Positions 38,201 to 64,000 of a DNA stretch of 64,000 nucleotides are shown here, one piece after another. The notes beneath the pieces were generated by a model. It saw only the letters and a program-made list of their open reading frames with translations, was not told the DNA's origin and made no database searches. Position 1 is the first letter of the stretch. Each line of letters starts with the position of its first letter. This DNA comes from Eopsaltria australis (Eukaryota; Chordata; Aves; Passeriformes; Petroicidae): the NCBI GenBank assembly GCA_034509425.1, contig JAVTVJ010000988.1, forward strand, positions 124,001 through 188,000, written 5' to 3'. Both the position numbers and the translations under genes were made by a program.

Positions 38201-40499
38201 AAGTCGTTTAATCAATGAAACAATGGAACAGTGCAGGAAGAGTGCATTTGACAGTGCCATTGCAGGAAATGCTGAAAGGCAGTGGTGCCACCTAGTGATA
38301 CAGTTTTAGTTAGAACTCCTAGAAAACTGAACAGGAATGGGATTTTCCTCACTGAAAATGATACTCTGTTAGCAGGAGTTTTATTACCACGGTGATGGGA
38401 CTGAGGCACTACCAGGGGATGTACCTGGGCATGGAACCTCACTCTGGAGTTTGCTTTGGCTACAACTCAGCAGGGTCAGTTTCCCCCAGATCCCAGGGAG
38501 CAGGATTGTGATGTCTCTCACATCCAGGGGCTACTGGACTCACAGATTGCTGTGAACGGAGGTGAGAGGGCTGTGAGGGGCACAAGACAGGCTGCTTTAC
38601 TTTTATTTTTGCATCACTATTAGCAAGGCAGGGCAGGCTGACATTTCCCTGCAGGCCTTTGCTGTTGCTGTCTGTAGATTGGCTCATTACTGAGAGATCT
38701 TCAGAGGAGGATGGGTTAGAAAGCTTAATTCAGCATGACCTGACAGTTTAAATCCCGAGGGATTCCCTTCCCCTGCTCCCTGCTGTGTCATGAGGTACAA
38801 TTGAAGCTGGCCATGCAGGCAGGGTGCAGGAGGGTGGCAGAGGGCAGGGTGCAGAGCAGGTTCCTGCAGATACAAATCCAACATTTTCTGAGGAGACAGC
38901 AGGCAGATCACAGGAGAGAAAGACAAAGAAACTGCTCTCAGACTCCGTTTGCTGCTCTCAGTTCAGTAAGGACAGGGATGTAAGAAGTCAGCACAGGCTC
39001 AGCTTGGTAACTTCTGTTGATGCAGCTGTCAGCAAATCCAGAGGAGCCTGAGGGATAGAGCAGAATCTGTCAGCACCAGATGCACCTCTGGGCGTAGGAA
39101 ACCTCCTGTACTTCAAGAAAAACATCCCTGCTGCTGTTCGCAGAATGTGCCTGCTACTGCTTCAACATTTTCTCCTCCCATATTAACACAAAGCTTGGGA
39201 TCAGCTTGCATCTCTGTCCTAAACACAGGCAGTGGCCTCCATCAACCTAATCCAGAATTAACTCTGGAAACCTGTTTTGCACCACACAAAGGCAGAATAG
39301 CAGGAAGGATTTGATGATGCACCACTTGTGATGATGCCTGTGTGGCCTCACTGATCTGAAGCCTGGCTCCCACCCCAGCTGGACACAGCCCAGGTTTTGG
39401 GATTTACAGGACGCCAAAGGCATTATGTGGGAAGTGTAACGAGACTGGAGAGGAACAAGCACTAAGGTGAAGGGTGTTCTGCTTCCCTGTTTTAAAACCA
39501 AATCACAGCAGTCAAGTCACTCTCTGCAGTGTGAGCCTTCACTCTGTCAAGTGATGAGATCAACCTTAATCAAGTCCTTGTATTTTACCTTCAAATGTGT
39601 ACTTGAGGTCACTAATGTATGAATTCAGCACAAGGCAATGTCATTATTCAGATCCACAGAGCAGTCTTCATGCTGCTCCAGGCAAACAGGAAGATTAGAA
39701 AAAGCTGCCACAAACCTTCTCTGCCTCATTACAGAATAAACCAGGGTAGAGCAAAAGCCATGCGAGCTGGCAGTGTCTTTTTAACAACCTTTCCCTTTTC
39801 CAGTGGCTTCCAAACCTCACTCCTTGATTTAAACATGACCAACAATGAAAGTAGCAGAGATTAAATACCAAAACTGATGAGGGTAATCAGTTCTTCGGTG
39901 GTTCCATGATTTTAATGACAGAACTCACCCTTTCTTATCATTATGCTTTTAAACTTCAGTTTTTCAGTATAAGGTGAGTGTACTGTAGTGAAGGCCAAAC
40001 ATGTCTTGCTTATAAGCAACTTAACAACAGTCTGAGAAGGTATTTTTCCCAATGTATTTCATGTCCCAGTGGACTACTATTTAATGGGAAAAAGAGGAGT
40101 TAAGAGAGTCCTTCTCTGTGCTCAGGGGCAAAATTAATCAGAGCAGATTTTCAGACACCACCATTGCAGCCAAGACACACCATGGGCAGAGGATGGGTCC
40201 GTGCTGTCTGGCAAATTTTACAAGGTTAATTTGTTGTGCAACCACTACTGTTTCTAGACCTACTAGAGGCAAACATTCCTCCCCAAAAAACAACATGGTT
40301 TCGGTCTCTTATCAGGCACAAGAATTGCCTTAAGTTCCACTGGTCCTGTGCACATTCCACTACAAATGTAATTATCAGATGGACGCAATAAGCATTTTCA
40401 TGTCAGGAATCAAATTCAGCAATAACAGGTTGAATTATGAACCTTATTCCCTTCCCATCAACTTAAGAAAAAAAAAAAAAAAGGCCTTGTTAGACAAGA
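29271..40499. other. Intergenic region between FBN2 and SLC12A2
   Basis: About 11.2 kb between two convergent 3' ends. I see no spliced exon with family similarity, no RNA gene and no clear transposon. Minor items: a 14/13-bp tandem repeat at 30037-30063, (AC)n at 34121-34133, G-rich runs at 32400-32411 and 35319-35338, an AAAAC-type tract near 33451-33475, and an A-run at 40468-40482 that is the U-rich tract downstream of the SLC12A2 poly(A) signal. Open frames up to 136 codons have no recognisable domain. Confidence 0.65.
30037..30063. repeat. Two-copy tandem repeat (14 + 13 bases)
   Basis: Unit tttaatgagaaaga followed by a second copy lacking its last base, in the intergenic region. Confidence 0.9.
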
Positions 40500-40521
40500 G
40501 AGTTGTATTGAATTCACTTCT

Positions 40522-40527
40522 TTTATT
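40522..40527 (-). terminator. SLC12A2: SLC12A2 distal polyadenylation signal AATAAA
   Basis: AATAAA on the - strand, followed about 40-55 bases downstream by an uninterrupted T-run in the transcript sense (A-run at 40468-40482). It gives a 3' UTR of about 2.9 kb. Other - strand AATAAA at 42181-42186 and 42548-42553 could give shorter forms. Confidence 0.65.
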
Positions 40528-41815
40528 GCAGTGACATCCCCCTGGTACAAAGTATTAACTGCAATAATTACGTTAAAACATTAGAAAAGCATTTGTGTGG
40601 GACAGTTACAGTACAGTGTCAAATCTTACATCTTCAAACCAAGTGGGCCACAACCCACTAACGCTCAAATCTTTTAAATTATTTTTAGTCATTTTTTTAA
40701 ATATGTAATGTCAGAAAAAAAGCATATAAAAAGAATGTATGTAAAAGGAAACCTAAATACAAGTGAACAAATAAATAATTGATTTTCACCAGCTATTACT
40801 GTCTTTCTAAACCCAAACAAAGGAACCTAATCTATAAGAAGGTATAAATCACCATGTGTAAGTGATTTCATTTTTCATGTCATTAATGATGATTGGAACC
40901 TAAGTAAATTTGGTGTCAAAATCAAAGCAGGAGTTGGAGTGACTGCCACTGACATCTGTTGCAGACAATTACCTTTAACTGTTCAAATTTAAGTGAGCAA
41001 ATAATCTTGGAGCTTGCCCTCATGCCTAGCATTAGTGGACTCCTGAGAGTGCATGTGAAAAGCATCCTACGGTATTTCACAGACATGACCTTAACTATCC
41101 CCATATGCATATTTAGATATACTTTATATAATTTTATACATATATATGCATGTATACACACACTTCATTTGGTTTCTGTGTTGTGTTACAGACCACAAGC
41201 AATGGTTTCCTGAATGGGCAAATAAACCTTTTTAAATAAGTGTACCTGTGCACGTTTTTTATTTTTTTTAAAGATAGCAGCACTAAGTCCATGCCATACT
41301 GTCCATCTGCTCAGAAGAATGTTACCCACAAAACAAGGAGAAATGTGGCAATGATTCCGTATGCACAATGTGACAACCTTATCCCCTACAAAACACTGTA
41401 AAACCTGTGATATTTATGTTGGTAATTTTGATCCACATCCCCTCACCTGGAAGGAAGCATTGCTCTGACCCCACACTGTCTGTCTTGTCTTACAATGTTT
41501 TATCATAACAAGCTGGGTTCATGCTGGCATCAGTTATCTCACACTTAGCAGCAAGACATGCATGTTTGTTTTTCTTAAAAGTTTTTCAAAAGTGAAATGA
41601 TTCCATAGTCTCAAATCCAATTGACAGAAATATCAAAAACAAACGAAAAAAAGAAAAAAGAATTTTCAAAGTTTACCAAGAACTTGACAACAGTGTACAC
41701 TGCACAGTGTATTTTTATCTTTAATCACAAGAAGTTGAAGCTCTACCCTGCCACATAATGATTATACTCTGCCCTTCAAAAGGAACAGTTACATTTCAAT
41801 TTGATCCTGTATTTA

Positions 41816-41918
41816 GCAAAACAAACAAACAAACCCCTCAAACAAACAAAAACCAAACCAAAAAAAACCAAAACAAAACCCCCCCCAAAAAAAAAGAACC
41901 AAAAAAACCCCAAAAACC
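41816..41918. repeat. AAAC/CA-rich low-complexity tract in SLC12A2 3' UTR
   Basis: Nearly free of G and T on the + strand: repeated CAAA units, then eight consecutive C (41879-41886) and A/C runs. In the SLC12A2 transcript this is U/G-only sequence. Confidence 0.85.
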
Positions 41919-43428
41919 TTTTCTGTGCATCCTTAAATGAAAGTCACTCACCCACTGGTAAACAGATCCAGTAGCATGTCCAATGCTAATATCAAAAGCT
42001 TGTGAAATGTTTTTAGGCAATCCTTTCTATCCAAAAAATATCAGGAATTTAAAAAACAGTTCACATTACTAACCTTTATACAAAGGCTCAAGTGAAATTT
42101 CTTTTGCAGGTGTTCATAGTAGACTAAATTATGAAGTTTCCAAAATATACAATGAAAGGGCACACAAGACTGGCAGTTTCTTTATTGAACATAGAAAATG
42201 TATAAAGTAGGATGTATGGAATAGATCGAAATTGCTAGACAATCAAACCTGAGTATTATTTAATAAGACTAAATTCATTTTCTGACAACTGAATGAATTG
42301 ACCTAAAAACATCTCCCCTAAGAACTTAGTGGTCCATTTAACCATTTGTTGAAAAATGCGAGAGAACTGCAGCTTTTACATTTCATACTGGATAGCACAA
42401 TTCCACATAGTGTTTACTGTTTTCTGTTAGATAGCATCACATTGCTTATATTATCCCCATTCAAGCCTTAAGTCGAGTTTTGTTTAAAAAATAACTTGAA
42501 AGTGACACTAAAACATAAGAGGCCAACAACTAGGACAGGTCTTGTCTTTTATTTTCTTCCAATCTGTGTTAAGATAAAAAAGCCTCAGCCAGGAAGATGA
42601 GCTTGATTTCACAGCAGAGCTAAGACTAAGAGGATACTAACTCTCTGCCAAGGTAGATAAAATTAGCTGTCTTTGACTACTGCCAAAGTATTACACATTG
42701 TCAAATTTGAGAAAAAGAACCCTCTCTACAAGCAGAATTAGTTTTATTTCAACTGTTACAAAACTTAGTGACAGTAATGTCAGGGATTTGCTTTAGTTCA
42801 ACTGACCTGCCCCAATTCTCACCTTTAAATCTAACAGATATAATAATTACAAAAAAAAAAAACAAACCAAAAAACTTTCTGACAATAGAAAACATACAGT
42901 ACTAAGAACTAATAGCTCAATGGAAGACTGAAAAGCAGCATTCATTTTTATTGTAATATGGAATAGACTAAAAACTAAAGGAAGTCTGATCTAAACTCTT
43001 AGTTGAAGGCAGATTTTGACATTCTATATAAATTTACAAAATAGGATGTATGGGTGAGATTTGGTTAATTTCAGAAGGCACCTCAAGGCTAAAAGGCTTT
43101 TATAAATCTATAATCCTTTCATTGATCAAAAATACAACATTTATTGCTGCTATTCAAATAGCAAACAAAAAACTCGTCTTGTTCTTCAGTCTAACAAGGA
43201 ATCCTCCCCCATTAAGCAAGATTAAATTACAGAAAATATAGAATAAAACTGAAGATGTCACAACTTTAGAAATACAGTGACTTTCCTTGTGTGCTTTCAA
43301 GTCAGTGAAATAGTGAAAGAAGAGTCACTTTTTGCCTTTGTGATGTTAATGAACTCTAGACCACGCCAGTCACTCTCCCCTGGGCACTGCAGTACCATTT
43401 CATCACGGCTGTGCCACTTGCAGCACTC

Positions 43429-64000
<20,572 letters not shown>

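Larger units (their letters stand above)
40505..43428 (-). other. SLC12A2: SLC12A2 3' UTR
   Basis: About 2.9 kb from the stop codon to near the distal AATAAA. It contains a 100-base tract (41816-41918) that reads as U/G-rich in the mRNA, with UGUUUGUUUGU-type repeats and a run of eight G. The boundary at the low coordinate is inferred from the poly(A) signal. Confidence 0.7.

Noticed and set aside
29271..40499. Hidden gene between FBN2 and SLC12A2 suggested by many open frames of 60-136 codons
   Set aside because: None has a recognisable domain or fits with splice sites into a longer frame, and their lengths are as expected by chance. A transcript search would be needed to exclude a non-coding RNA.

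Overview
This is a vertebrate nuclear window, almost certainly avian and possibly passerine. Evidence: spliced genes with GT-AG introns, an AT-rich background, CR1 LINE copies (one ending in the degenerate ATTCTATG-type repeat typical of bird CR1) and a possible ERV LTR. It holds the 3' parts of two genes that converge tail to tail: FBN2 (fibrillin-2, + strand) and SLC12A2 (NKCC1, - strand). The same neighbours exist in human 5q23; in chicken I believe the pair lies on Z, but nothing in this sequence shows the chromosome.

Region 1-3334 is a FBN2 intron with no exon that I can see. From 3335 to 27700 lie 24 FBN2 exons, which I number 42-65 by collinearity with the 65-exon human gene. They encode the end of TB5, cbEGF25-31, TB6 (two exons), cbEGF32-36, TB7 (one exon), cbEGF37-43 (the last two share one exon), the unique C-terminal region with a furin site (RKKR followed by S), and the C-terminal propeptide. 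Every cbEGF has six cysteines and every complete TB has eight, and the frame stays open through all junctions, so the gene looks intact. The 3' UTR runs to an AATAAA at 29245-29250.

Region ~29270-40500 (about 11 kb) is intergenic. I found no gene in it, only simple repeats and short open frames without coding character.

The - strand from 61475 down to 43429 holds 17 SLC12A2 exons (human numbering 11-27). They encode TM8-TM12 and the whole cytosolic C-terminal domain to the final stop. The 3' UTR is about 2.9 kb and ends near 40500. Region 61476-64000 is intron. The 48-bp exon 21, the known alternatively spliced cassette with a dileucine, is followed by a GC rather than GT donor.

Repeats: an antisense CR1 3' end (22440-23090) ends about 55 bases before FBN2 exon 62; a CR1 reverse-transcriptase fragment lies at 54880-55245; a short sense CR1 tail lies at 62030-62205; a possible solo LTR (26721-27227) sits about 100 bases before the last FBN2 exon. 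There are also several perfect hairpins and low-complexity tracts. I saw no undescribed multi-gene system. The most unusual points are the GC donor of the NKCC1 cassette exon, the GC-rich and diverged FBN2 propeptide exon, and the GU/G-rich tract in the SLC12A2 3' UTR.
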